The notes below the pieces were generated by a model. It saw only the letters and a program-made list of their open reading frames with translations. It had not been told where the DNA came from and did no database searches. The position numbers were made by a program, and so were the translations under genes. A DNA stretch of 64,000 bases from the NCBI GenBank assembly GCA_002305755.1, contig DBQV01000007.1:36356-100355 (forward strand). Reading direction: 5' to 3'. Source of the DNA: Christensenella sp. UBA1385. GTDB lineage: Bacteria > Bacillota > Clostridia > Christensenellales > Aristaeellaceae. Below, piece by piece: positions 15,928 through 24,113 of this stretch (within the stretch, counting starts at the first letter, position 1; each line of letters begins with the position of its first letter).

Positions 15928-16965
15928 ATGCAGCTGGAAGAATTTCTGCGCACGGCGTGCGCCTTACCCGGACTGACGGGCAACGAGCTGGCGGTGGCGG
16001 AGCATGTGGCCGCCGCCTTCCGCCCCTATGCCGATGAGGTGAAAATCGACAGGCTCAACAACGTGTTTGCCCATATCAGGGGCGAGGGGCCCAAGGTGCT
16101 GTTCTGCGCCCATCTGGACGAGATCGGCCTGATGGTGGTGAAGATAGAGGAAGACGGCACCCTGCGCATGGGGAATGTCGGCGGGGTGGACCCGCGCATC
16201 CTGCCCGGTATGCGCGTCACCGTCTGGGGCAGGGAGAAGCTGCTGGGCGTGATCGGGGCCAAGGCGCCGCACCTGCTGTCGGAAGAGGACAGGGCCAGGA
16301 ACTATAAAAGAGAAGATCTATACATCGATCTGGGCATGAGCGCAGATAAGGTGCGATCCCTGGTGCAGGTGGGCGACTTAGTGGCGCTGGAGGCCCGCTT
16401 CGTCAGGCTGCAGAACGGCCGCGTGGCCACCAAAACGGCGGACGACCGCGCCTGCGTGGCCATGCTGCTGGGAGCCATGCAGCGGCTGCAAGGCCTGAAG
16501 GCCAGGGCCGATCTCTACTTCGCGGCCACCTGCCAGGAGGAGATCGGCAGCTACGGCGCGGCCATGGCAGCCTTCGGCGTGGAGCCGGACTACGCCGTGG
16601 CGCTGGATGTCTGCCACGCCAGGACCCCCGGCGCGCCCGAGCTGAGGACCAAGAAGCTCGACTCCCTCTCCGCCAGCATGGGGCCCTTTATCCACCCCAT
16701 GCTGCGGCGCAAGCTGATGGAAGTGGCAAAGGAAAACAACATCGAGGTGCAGACCTCCGTGGTGCCCCGCGCCACCAGCACGGACGCCGACAGCATCAAC
16801 ATCCAGCGCGGCGGCGTGCCCACCGTGCTGCTGGAGCTGCCGCTCAAATACATGCACACCACGGTGGAGCTGATCGATCTGCACACGCTGGAGGAGGGAG
16901 CCCGGCTGCTGGCGCACTTTGCCGCCGCCGTTTCCCCCGAGTGGGAGGATGAACTATGGAGCTGA
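15928..16965 (+). CDS. M42 family metallopeptidase 1
   Basis: 345-residue aminopeptidase of the M42 family (TET/glutamyl aminopeptidase/FrvX type), cytosolic dodecameric enzymes that trim peptides. Ligand motifs are all present: CAHLDEIGLMV (His), TKTADDRACVAML (bridging Asp), TCQEEIGSYGA (catalytic and ligand Glu pair), ALDVCHA (Asp) and the C-terminal KYMHTTVE (His). ATG at 15928 has GAAGGAGGG upstream; an in-frame ATG 18 bases earlier lies inside that site and is less likely. First of three tandem paralogues; overlaps the next gene by 10 bases. Confidence 0.94.
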   Translation: MQLEEFLRTACALPGLTGNELAVAEHVAAAFRPYADEVKIDRLNNVFAHIRGEGPKVLFCAHLDEIGLMVVKIEEDGTLRMGNVGGVDPRILPGMRVTVWGREKLLGVIGAKAPHLLSEEDRARNYKREDLYIDLGMSADKVRSLVQVGDLVALEARFVRLQNGRVATKTADDRACVAMLLGAMQRLQGLKARADLYFAATCQEEIGSYGAAMAAFGVEPDYAVALDVCHARTPGAPELRTKKLDSLSASMGPFIHPMLRRKLMEVAKENNIEVQTSVVPRATSTDADSINIQRGGVPTVLLELPLKYMHTTVELIDLHTLEEGARLLAHFAAAVSPEWEDELWS

Positions 16966-17963
16966 AAACACTTTGCGAGCTGCACGGCCTCTCGGGCAAC
17001 GAGGGAGCCGTGCGCAAGGCCCTGATGGAGGCCGCCCGCCCGCTGTGCGACGAGATGAAGATCGACCGCGGCGGCAACCTGATCTGCTATAAAAAGGGCA
17101 CGGACCCGGACGCCCCGGCCAAGGCGGTGGCCGCCCACATGGACGAGGTGGGCTTCATCGTGATGGGCTGTACGGAGGACGGTCTGCTGCGCATCCGCCC
17201 CATCGGCGGCATCGACCCGCGCGTGGCGGTGAGCAAATGGGTGCAGGTAGGCGATGAGAAGGTGCCCGGCGTGATCGGGGCCATGGCCATCCACCTGCAG
17301 ACGGCGGCCGACCGCCAGAAGGTGCTCGACTTTGATAACCTCTATATCGACATCGGCGCCAGGGACGCCAAGGAGGCCGAAGGCCTCTGCCCGCCGGGCA
17401 GCTACGCCGCCTTCGACACCCCTTATGAGGAGTTTGGCGAGGGCCTGGTCTGCGCCAAGGCGCTGGACGACAGGGTGGGCTGCCTCAGCCTGCTGCGCCT
17501 GCTGGAGGATCGCTATCCCGGCGACCTGATCGCCTGCTTTGTCACGCAGGAGGAGGTGGGCCTGCGCGGCTCCAAAACAGCGGCCTTCGGCGCGGCGGCG
17601 GAGATCGCCGTGGTGCTGGAGGGCACGGCCGCAAACGATGTAGGGGACGTGCCCGAGCGGGCAAGGGTGACCCGCGTGGGGCAGGGCGTGGCCGTCAGCT
17701 TTATGGACGGGGCCAGCATCGCGGATAAGGAGCTGTTCAGCCAGATGCTCTCGCTGGCCGAGGGGGCGGATATCCCCTGCCAGATCAAGCAGGGCGTGAC
17801 CGGCGGCAACGACGCGGGCAGCTTCCAGCGCAGCCGCGAGGGCATGCGCACCGTGGTGCTCAGCGTGCCCTGCCGCTACATCCACTCCGGCGCCAGCGTG
17901 GCGGCGCTCGGCGATATCGAAGCCCAGTACCTGCTGTGCAGGGAATACTTACTACATGGATAA
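16956..17963 (+). CDS. M42 family metallopeptidase 2
   Basis: 335-residue paralogue of its neighbours. Seen: AAHMDEVGFIVMG (His ligand), KALDDRVGCLS (bridging Asp), VTQEEVGLRGS (Glu pair) and CRYIHSGASV (C-terminal His). The third ligand position reads VVLEGTAAND, a Glu where the two sister proteins have Asp, a substitution seen in part of the family. Starts 10 bases inside the preceding gene with GGGAGGATGAACT upstream, so translation is coupled. Different surface and metal-site detail suggests a distinct peptide preference from copies 1 and 3, an inference only. Confidence 0.93.
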   Translation: MELKTLCELHGLSGNEGAVRKALMEAARPLCDEMKIDRGGNLICYKKGTDPDAPAKAVAAHMDEVGFIVMGCTEDGLLRIRPIGGIDPRVAVSKWVQVGDEKVPGVIGAMAIHLQTAADRQKVLDFDNLYIDIGARDAKEAEGLCPPGSYAAFDTPYEEFGEGLVCAKALDDRVGCLSLLRLLEDRYPGDLIACFVTQEEVGLRGSKTAAFGAAAEIAVVLEGTAANDVGDVPERARVTRVGQGVAVSFMDGASIADKELFSQMLSLAEGADIPCQIKQGVTGGNDAGSFQRSREGMRTVVLSVPCRYIHSGASVAALGDIEAQYLLCREYLLHG

Positions 17964-17976
17964 GGGAGGAACCCCG

Positions 17977-18972
17977 ATGTTACGCAATACTTTGAAAACT
18001 CTTTTGAGCGCCTGGGGCCCCTCCGGCAGCGAACACCAGGTGGCCGCCACCATCCGCGAGATGCTCAACGGGCATGTGGACAGCATGCGCACCGACGCCC
18101 TGGGCAACCTGATCGTGGAAAAATACGGCAGCGATGACAACGCCAGGCGCATCATGATCTCCGCCCACATGGACCATATCGGCCTGGTGGTCACCGCCAT
18201 TGAGAAGGAGGGCTACCTGCGCGTGATGAACGTGGGGGGCGTGGGCATCAAGGAGAGCCAGACCCGCCACGTGGTGTTTGAAAACGGCGTAGAGGGCGTG
18301 CTGCGCGTGGAAGAGCCTGAAAGCGGCGCATCCCCCGCGATAAAGGACCTGTTCATCGATATCGGCGCGGCCGACGCCGAGGAGGCCCGCGGCATGGTGC
18401 AGCTGGGCGACATGGCCGTCTACGCGCCCGATATGTTCCAGGTGGGCAAGCACCGCATCGCCTCGCCCGCCATGGACGACCGCTGCGCCTGCGCGCTGCT
18501 GGTGGAGCTGCTGCTCTACAGCGAGAACCAGAAAAACACCATCGTGGGCGTCTTCTCCACGCAGGAGGAGGTGGGCCTGCGCGGCGCCACCGTGGCGGCC
18601 TTTGGCATCAACCCGGACCTGGGCCTGGCGCTGGATGTGACCGCCTGGGGCGATACCCCCGGCACCAAGCTGCCGGATGTGAAGCTGGGCAAGGGCCCGG
18701 CCGTGAAGATCATGGACCGCTCCATGATCGCCACGCCCATGGTGCGCGACGCGCTGCTTGAAGCCGCCGCGGCCGCCGATATCCCCGTGCAGCGGGAGGT
18801 GCTGCCCTTTGGCGGCACGGACGGCGCGGCCATCCAGCATACGCGCGCCGGCATCCCGGCGGGCACGCTCTCGATCCCCTGCCGCTATGTGCACTCCGCC
18901 TGCGAGATGATCGACATGCGGGATATGGACGGGGCGCTGCAGGTGCTGCTGCAGTTTGTCAACCAGATTTAA
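17977..18972 (+). CDS. M42 family metallopeptidase 3
   Basis: 331-residue third paralogue. Metal-site motifs: SAHMDHIGLVV (His), SPAMDDRCACAL (Asp), STQEEVGLRGA (Glu pair), LALDVTAWGDTPG (Asp) and CRYVHSACEM (His). I prefer the ATG at 17977, preceded by AAGGGAGGA, over the in-frame ATG at 17956 that overlaps the previous stop. The gene lies 13 bases after copy 2 and 23 bases before alaS. Three divergent, intact M42 genes in one operon imply that the enzymes cover different substrates or form mixed particles. Confidence 0.93.
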   Translation: MLRNTLKTLLSAWGPSGSEHQVAATIREMLNGHVDSMRTDALGNLIVEKYGSDDNARRIMISAHMDHIGLVVTAIEKEGYLRVMNVGGVGIKESQTRHVVFENGVEGVLRVEEPESGASPAIKDLFIDIGAADAEEARGMVQLGDMAVYAPDMFQVGKHRIASPAMDDRCACALLVELLLYSENQKNTIVGVFSTQEEVGLRGATVAAFGINPDLGLALDVTAWGDTPGTKLPDVKLGKGPAVKIMDRSMIATPMVRDALLEAAAAADIPVQREVLPFGGTDGAAIQHTRAGIPAGTLSIPCRYVHSACEMIDMRDMDGALQVLLQFVNQI

Positions 18973-18995
18973 AGAAAGAAGGAAGCGTTTACACT

Positions 18996-21023
18996 ATGAA
19001 AGCACTTACAGCCAATGAGCTGAGGCAGCTGTTCCGGGATTTCTTTGTCTCCAAGGGGCACGCGGTCATCCCCTCGGCCTCCATCATCCCGGAAAACGAC
19101 CCCACAGTGCTGTTTACCACCGCGGGCATGCACCCGCTGGTGCCCTACCTGATGGGCCAGCCCCACCCCGCCGGCACCCGCCTGACGGACGTGCAAAAGT
19201 GCATCCGCACCGGCGATATCGACGATGTGGGCGACTCAAGCCACCTCACCTTTTTTGAGATGCTGGGCAACTGGAGCCTGGGCGATTATTTCAAAAAGGA
19301 GATGATCCCCTGGAGCTGGGAGTTTCTGACCTCGCCCGAGTGGCTGGGCATCGACCCGGAGCGTCTGGCCTTTACGGTGTTCGCGGGCGACGAGACCGCC
19401 CCGCGCGATGAGGAGAGCTACGAGCTGTGGCGCTCCTGCGGCGTGCCGGCCGAGCGCATCTTCTTCCTGCCGCGTGAAAACAACTGGTGGGGCCCCGCCG
19501 GCCTGACCGGCCCCTGCGGCCCCGATACCGAGATGTTCATCATCACCGACAAGGAGCCCTGCGGCCCGGACTGCTCGCCCGCCTGCGGCTGCGGCAGATA
19601 CCTTGAGATCTGGAACGACGTGTTCATGCAGTACAACAAGCAGCAGGACGGCAGCTACGTGCCGCTGGCGCAGAAGAACGTGGATACCGGCATGGGCCTT
19701 GAGCGCACCATCGGCGTGCTGACGGGCAAGAGATCCGTGTACGAGACCGACCTGTTCTCCGGCATCATCGGGCGCATCGAGGAGCTCTCCGGCAAAAAGT
19801 ATGAGGGAGCGGACGGGGAGACCTCCCGTGCCTTCCGCATCGTGGCCGACCACCTGCGCACCGCCACCTTCATCCTGGGCGACCCGCGCGGCGTCAGCCC
19901 CAGCAACGTGGATCAGGGTTATGTGCTGCGCCGCCTGATCAGGCGCGCTGTGCGCTTCGGCCGTCATCTGGAGCTGGGCGACGGCTTTACCGCCGAGGTG
20001 GCAAAGACCATCATCGCCCAGTACCGCGAGGTGTACCCCGAGCTGGAGCAGGGCAGCGCCTTCGTGCTGGAGCAGCTGCTGCTGGAGGAGCAGCGCTTCC
20101 AGAAGACCCTCAGCCAGGGCCTCAAGGAGTTTGAAAAGGCCATCGGCAGGCTCGATCAGATGAGCAGCCTGTTCAGCGATCTGGAGCAGCGGCTGAAGGC
20201 CGTGCTGCCCGCGGATCTTGACGAGAAGCTCAAAGAGGCGCAGCAGATCGCGGCCAACGTGGGCTCCCGCCTGAAACCCCGCCCCGAGCTGCTGGGCATG
20301 ATCGAGGAGGTGAAAAACTTTACCTCCGCCGTAGGCGTGGTCGCCGGCTTTGCCAAAAAGGCGAGCGAGTTTGCCGATTCCTTCAAGACCATCGATGGGC
20401 GCGACGCCTTTAAGCTCTACGATACCTACGGCTTCCCGCTGGAGATCACGGAGGAGCTGGCCAGGGAGCATGGCCTTGAAGTAGACGAAAAGGACTTTGC
20501 CGAGCGCTTCCGCGAGCATCAGCTCAAGAGCCAGGCGGGCGCGGAGCAGCGCTTCAAGGGCGGCCTGGCCGACCACGACGTGGAGACCACCAAGCTGCAC
20601 ACCGCCACCCACCTGCTGCACGCCGCCCTGCGCCGCGTGCTGGGCGAGGAAGTGCATCAAAAGGGAAGCAACATCACCGCCGAGCGCCTGCGCTTTGACT
20701 TTACCTTCGGCCGCAGGATGACGCCGGAGGAGATCAGGGAAGTGGAGCGCCTGGTCAACGAGGCCATCGACAGAAAGCTGCCCGTCACCATGGAAGAAAG
20801 CACCGTGGCCGAGGCCAAGGCGGCCGGGGCCATCGGCCTGTTTGAATCCAAGTACGGCGAGCGCGTGAACGTGTACACCATGGGCGACTTTTCCAAGGAG
20901 ATCTGCGGCGGCCCCCACGTGAAAAACACCGGCGAGCTGGGCGGCTTCAAAATTCTGAAGGAAGAAAGCTCTTCTGCCGGCGTGCGGCGCATCAAGGCCG
21001 TGGTCGGGGCGGACAAGCGATAA
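18996..21023 (+). CDS. alaS: Alanyl-tRNA synthetase, short form without C-Ala domain
   Basis: Charges tRNA-Ala. 675 residues against about 875 for standard AlaS. Class II core is intact: FTTAGMHPLVPYL, KCIRTGDIDDVG, FFEMLGNWSLGDYFK and motif 3 DTGMGLERT. Editing site is complete: HTATH (about 534-538) and CGGPH (about 637-641). Absent: the C-Ala/oligomerisation domain; the frame ends right after the editing domain, and downstream DNA is a repeat element, so this is not a recent truncation. Extra: about 80 residues (roughly 384-466) between the helical domain and AFKLYDTYGFPLEIT, helix-rich, and a Cys cluster CGPDCSPACGC before GRYLEIWN. Last gene of the M42 operon; whether a second alaS exists is unknown. 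Confidence 0.93.
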   Translation: MKALTANELRQLFRDFFVSKGHAVIPSASIIPENDPTVLFTTAGMHPLVPYLMGQPHPAGTRLTDVQKCIRTGDIDDVGDSSHLTFFEMLGNWSLGDYFKKEMIPWSWEFLTSPEWLGIDPERLAFTVFAGDETAPRDEESYELWRSCGVPAERIFFLPRENNWWGPAGLTGPCGPDTEMFIITDKEPCGPDCSPACGCGRYLEIWNDVFMQYNKQQDGSYVPLAQKNVDTGMGLERTIGVLTGKRSVYETDLFSGIIGRIEELSGKKYEGADGETSRAFRIVADHLRTATFILGDPRGVSPSNVDQGYVLRRLIRRAVRFGRHLELGDGFTAEVAKTIIAQYREVYPELEQGSAFVLEQLLLEEQRFQKTLSQGLKEFEKAIGRLDQMSSLFSDLEQRLKAVLPADLDEKLKEAQQIAANVGSRLKPRPELLGMIEEVKNFTSAVGVVAGFAKKASEFADSFKTIDGRDAFKLYDTYGFPLEITEELAREHGLEVDEKDFAERFREHQLKSQAGAEQRFKGGLADHDVETTKLHTATHLLHAALRRVLGEEVHQKGSNITAERLRFDFTFGRRMTPEEIREVERLVNEAIDRKLPVTMEESTVAEAKAAGAIGLFESKYGERVNVYTMGDFSKEICGGPHVKNTGELGGFKILKEESSSAGVRRIKAVVGADKR

Positions 21024-21182
21024 TACCAATTCAACTTGTTAAAGTGTCGTCCGGGCAGCCTTTTTGATCTGATGCTGTGCCGCTGAAAGCTGGACGCAGC
21101 GCCGCTGCGCCTGCGCTTTCGCTCCTTGCCTCAGACCCAAAATCCTTGCCCCTTCGGATGCGTGAACAACTTTCATTGGCAT
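21023..21182. repeat. Palindromic intergenic element, copy 2 (long form, 160 bp)
   Basis: Starts inside the alaS stop codon (TAATACCAATTCAACTTGTT) and ends GTGAACAACTTTCATTGGCAT. Arms match copy 1 closely. About 100 extra bases in the centre include GACGCAGCGCCGCTGCGCC, whose core is shared with copy 4. A 34-base palindrome follows 21 bases later. Confidence 0.75.
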
Positions 21183-21202
21183 AAGAATAAACGACTTTGA
21201 TA

Positions 21203-21236
21203 TGACCGGGGCGGCAGATATCTGCCGCCCCGGTCA
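21203..21236. terminator. Perfect 34-base palindrome after alaS
   Basis: TGACCGGGGCGGCAGAT joined to its exact reverse complement with no loop. It probably ends the alaS transcript, although no T-run follows; it could also be a protein site. Its outer GACCGGGGCGG half recurs in the hairpin at 61266-61299. Confidence 0.55.
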
Positions 21237-21394
21237 GTCCGTTAAAGGACTTAGTTCTTTGACGGAAAAAGGAACCGGCCATCCGTCTTTTCGCTTCGCT
21301 CTCCGATACCTTCCTGATTATACTTTTTTGACATCATGCCTGAGGCGGCCTTCGGGCCGCCTCAGCGCGTTGAATGGGGTTGTCATGGGATTGA
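21237..21394. other. Intergenic stretch between convergent operons
   Basis: With the two features before it, this completes a gene-free gap of about 370 bases between alaS and the sugar permease operon. The only structure seen here is an 11-bp stem CTGAGGCGGCC / GGCCGCCTCAG with a TTCG loop at 21340-21365. It lies about 30 bases beyond the permease stop codon on the minus strand and is probably the end of that transcript, though no T-run follows. No gene seen. Confidence 0.5.
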
Positions 21395-22321
21395 TCATCC
21401 CTTCACCGCGCCGATCATAACGCCCTGGGCGAAGTATTTCTGGATGAAGGGGTAGACGCACAAAATGGGCGTGATGGTCACGATGACGGCCGCCATCTTC
21501 AGGGAATCCGAGGTGACGGTGTTGGCGTTGGCGGCGATCAGCTGGCCGACGTTGCTGACCTCCCTGGAGGAGGACATGGCCTTGTTGAGCATCTGCTGCA
21601 GCACCGTCTGCACCGGCCACATCCTGCTGGAGCGCTGGTAGAAGGCGCCGGAAAACCAGTCGTTCCAGTGGCCGACCGCGCAGTAGAGCGCGATGACCGC
21701 GATGATGGGCTTGGACAGGGGAAGCTGTATGTTCCAGTAGATCCTGAAGTAGCCGCAGCCGTCCAGCTTGGCCGATTCGTGCAGCGAGTCCGGAATGGTC
21801 TCGTAGAAGGTGCGGATCATGATCATGTAATAGGCGCTGACCGCGCCGGGGAAGATGTAGACCCAGAAGGTGTTGACCAGCCCGAGGCGGTTGAGCTGGA
21901 TGTAGTAGGGAATGGTGCCGCCGGAAAAGAGCATGGTGAAGGCGATGGCCATGGTGAAAAAGTTGCGCCCGGGCAGGGTTTTCACATGCAGCACATAGGC
22001 TGACATGGACATCAGCGCCACGCTCAGCAGCGTGCCCAGCGCCGTGCGCGCCAGCGTGATCCTGTAGGCGGAAATGATGGCCCCGTCCTTAAAGACTTCT
22101 TTGAAGTTATCCAGCGTGACGGCCCTGGGCCAGAAGTAGACGCCGCCCCGCATGGCGTCCTTGCCGTCGTTGAAGGCCAGCGCGAAGATGTTGGCAAAGG
22201 GCAGCAGGATGCTGAGACTCAGCAGCGCTACCAGCACGATGATGACCGCCTGAAGCAGCCGGCTGGCGGCGCTTTGCCTGATATGTCTGTTTCTGTTGGA
22301 CGGTGTGATGCCTTTCGTCAT
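21395..22321 (-). CDS. Sugar ABC transporter permease (LplC/MalG-like)
   Basis: 308-residue membrane subunit of a CUT1-type carbohydrate importer. Six hydrophobic segments; the EAA-like cytoplasmic loop reads HESAKLDGCGYFRIYWNIQL and contacts the ATPase. The C-terminal GVMIGAVKG is characteristic of LplC/YtcP-type permeases. It ends the minus-strand operon LplB-type permease, binding protein, LplC-type permease. It is separated from the binding-protein gene by 68 bases that hold a 16-bp hairpin. No ATPase gene is in the operon, so a shared MsmX-type ATPase elsewhere is expected. Confidence 0.92.
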   Translation of the reverse strand: MTKGITPSNRNRHIRQSAASRLLQAVIIVLVALLSLSILLPFANIFALAFNDGKDAMRGGVYFWPRAVTLDNFKEVFKDGAIISAYRITLARTALGTLLSVALMSMSAYVLHVKTLPGRNFFTMAIAFTMLFSGGTIPYYIQLNRLGLVNTFWVYIFPGAVSAYYMIMIRTFYETIPDSLHESAKLDGCGYFRIYWNIQLPLSKPIIAVIALYCAVGHWNDWFSGAFYQRSSRMWPVQTVLQQMLNKAMSSSREVSNVGQLIAANANTVTSDSLKMAAVIVTITPILCVYPFIQKYFAQGVMIGAVKG

Positions 22322-22342
22322 GGCCGGCTCCTTATCGGGGGG

Positions 22343-22382
22343 ATCGGGGCTTCCCGCCCGCGAAGCGGCGGGAAGCCCCGAT
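22343..22382 (-). other. Intercistronic hairpin between binding-protein and permease genes
   Basis: Sixteen-bp perfect stem (22343-22358 with 22367-22382), 8-base loop. On the minus strand it follows the binding-protein stop and is not followed by a T-run, fitting 3-prime-end protection or partial attenuation rather than full termination. Confidence 0.65.
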
Positions 22383-22389
22383 TTTTCGA

Positions 22390-24072
22390 TCAGTAGAACA
22401 TGATCAGGTCAGGGTTTTCGGAGTGCATCCGCTCGATCAATGCCTCAAACTCGCGCACGCCCGCGTCCTCCAGCTGCCTGCGGAAGCTGAGGATGATCTC
22501 CTGCGCCTTCTCCGTGCTGTCGGCGAAGACGGCCTGCACCAGCACCTCGTTGTAGTTGAGCAGGCTCATCTTGGCGTTTACCTCGGGCAGCTCGGTCAGG
22601 AAGGAGCTGGCGCGCAGGCCGGGCACCAGGCGGTAGGTCTGCGGATAGTCCGTGGCGATCTGCACGGCGCGCTGAAAGGTGGTGCCGCTGCTCGCGCCGG
22701 GGCGCGCCTCGCCAAAATAGGCGGTGTTCTGGGTGTCGGTCAGAATGAAGCTGAGGCCGTAAACGCCGCTGCCGTCAAAGGCCGCGCCGTAGGTGTTCTG
22801 AAGGGTCTTGCTGTCGCCGTTTTCAATGGCGGCCACCACTTCTTCCTTCAGACGGGGCTGGCCGTCCTTCATCTCATAGCTCACGCCCTCCACGCCGTAG
22901 AGCATCAGCATCTGGCCTTCCTTGCTGGAGAGATAGTCCATCAGTTTGACGATCTCCTCGGGGTTTTCGGTTTCGGCCGGGATGGCCCACGCGCCGTAGC
23001 CGCCCTTGCCCGTGGTGATCTTGCCGGGCACGCCCTTGTAGTCCGAGATCGGGCCCAGCGGGATCCAATCCTCGCTCTGGTAGATGATCTCCTTGTAGTT
23101 ATGCACGTCCGCAATGATGGCGACGGACTTGTTGGCCGCCAGTTCGCCCGCGCGGGTCTCGTCGATGGTGAAGAACTCCTTGTGCATCAGCCCCTCGCGC
23201 AGGAGCTTTTGCAGGTATTCCACCTTCTTCATGGCCCAGTCGGTCTCCGCCTCGTGCAGCACCTTGCCATCCTCGGTCAGGTTGTAGCCGCCGGAGATGC
23301 CCCAGTTCAGGTCGGTGATCACATAGTCCAGCGCGTCGGCCGAGCCGCCCCAGTACTTGGGGCCCAGCGGGATCACGCTGTTGCCGTTGACGTCCTTATA
23401 ATCCTTTTCCTTGATGGTCTTCAGAAGCTCGTAGAGCTTTTCGCTGCTGTTAATGCTCTTCACATCCAGCCCCAGATCCTTGGCGATGGCGGACTGGATG
23501 TACATGCCGCCGATGTACTCCTGCGAGGGGATCCACTGGGTGGAGGTATCCTCGGCCTCTATCGACAGGTGCATGAAGTAGGCCGCGCCGCCAAATTCCT
23601 TACGCCAGGTGATGTTGTCATAGGTGTCCGCCGGCAGGTAGGCGCGGTCGAAGTATTTGCTGTACACCTTGGTATCCTTGATCATGGGGGCCAGATCCGC
23701 GAACAGACCTTCACGCGCCCCGGTGACCGCGATGAAAAACTCGGGTCGGGTGGAGTTGTTCAGGTAGCTGAGCACCATGTCCGGCAGGTTGCCGGTGGCC
23801 ATCTGGGCCATCATGACGCTGGTGTCGCTTTCGCCGGGGGTATAGAGGAACTCGATCTGCATGCCGGTGCGGCGCTTGAGCTCCTGCATCACCGGCGTGT
23901 TCAGCTGGTCGTCGGGCAGCGAATTGCCGATGTCATCCACATAGGCCTGCACATAGACAACGCGGTCCGCGATCCAGGTGTCCGGCTTCTGCTCGGCCAG
24001 GGCCAGCCCCTGAAGCAGCAGGAGCGCCAGCACCAGCGCCGTGAGCAGGGAAAGGGGACGTGTGAAACGCAT
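22390..24072 (-). CDS. Extracellular solute-binding protein (LplA-like)
   Basis: 560-residue sugar-binding subunit of the LplA type, large binding proteins that work with LplB/LplC permeases on oligosaccharides or sugar acids. N-terminal signal peptide: RPLSLLTALVLALLLLQG then LALAEQ, an A-x-A-type cleavage site with no lipobox cysteine. Mature start is followed by a region with MQELKRRTGMQIEFLYTPG and later WAIPAETENPEEIVKLMDYL, both usual in this family. Length is typical of LplA-type proteins. It lies 41 bases after the upstream permease gene and before an intercistronic hairpin. Ligand not determined. Confidence 0.92.
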   Translation of the reverse strand: MRFTRPLSLLTALVLALLLLQGLALAEQKPDTWIADRVVYVQAYVDDIGNSLPDDQLNTPVMQELKRRTGMQIEFLYTPGESDTSVMMAQMATGNLPDMVLSYLNNSTRPEFFIAVTGAREGLFADLAPMIKDTKVYSKYFDRAYLPADTYDNITWRKEFGGAAYFMHLSIEAEDTSTQWIPSQEYIGGMYIQSAIAKDLGLDVKSINSSEKLYELLKTIKEKDYKDVNGNSVIPLGPKYWGGSADALDYVITDLNWGISGGYNLTEDGKVLHEAETDWAMKKVEYLQKLLREGLMHKEFFTIDETRAGELAANKSVAIIADVHNYKEIIYQSEDWIPLGPISDYKGVPGKITTGKGGYGAWAIPAETENPEEIVKLMDYLSSKEGQMLMLYGVEGVSYEMKDGQPRLKEEVVAAIENGDSKTLQNTYGAAFDGSGVYGLSFILTDTQNTAYFGEARPGASSGTTFQRAVQIATDYPQTYRLVPGLRASSFLTELPEVNAKMSLLNYNEVLVQAVFADSTEKAQEIILSFRRQLEDAGVREFEALIERMHSENPDLIMFY

Positions 24073-24113
24073 ACAACAACCTCCTTATATTTTCCGCCGG
24101 TCTCGGGCGGATA

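Noticed and set aside
18972..18996. T-box leader upstream of alaS
   Set aside because: Only 23 bases separate it from the M42 gene, so no T-box fits. None was seen before argS either.
18996..21023. alaS as a frameshifted or truncated pseudogene
   Set aside because: All catalytic and editing motifs are intact, the frame ends cleanly after the editing domain, and no C-Ala coding is seen in any frame downstream.
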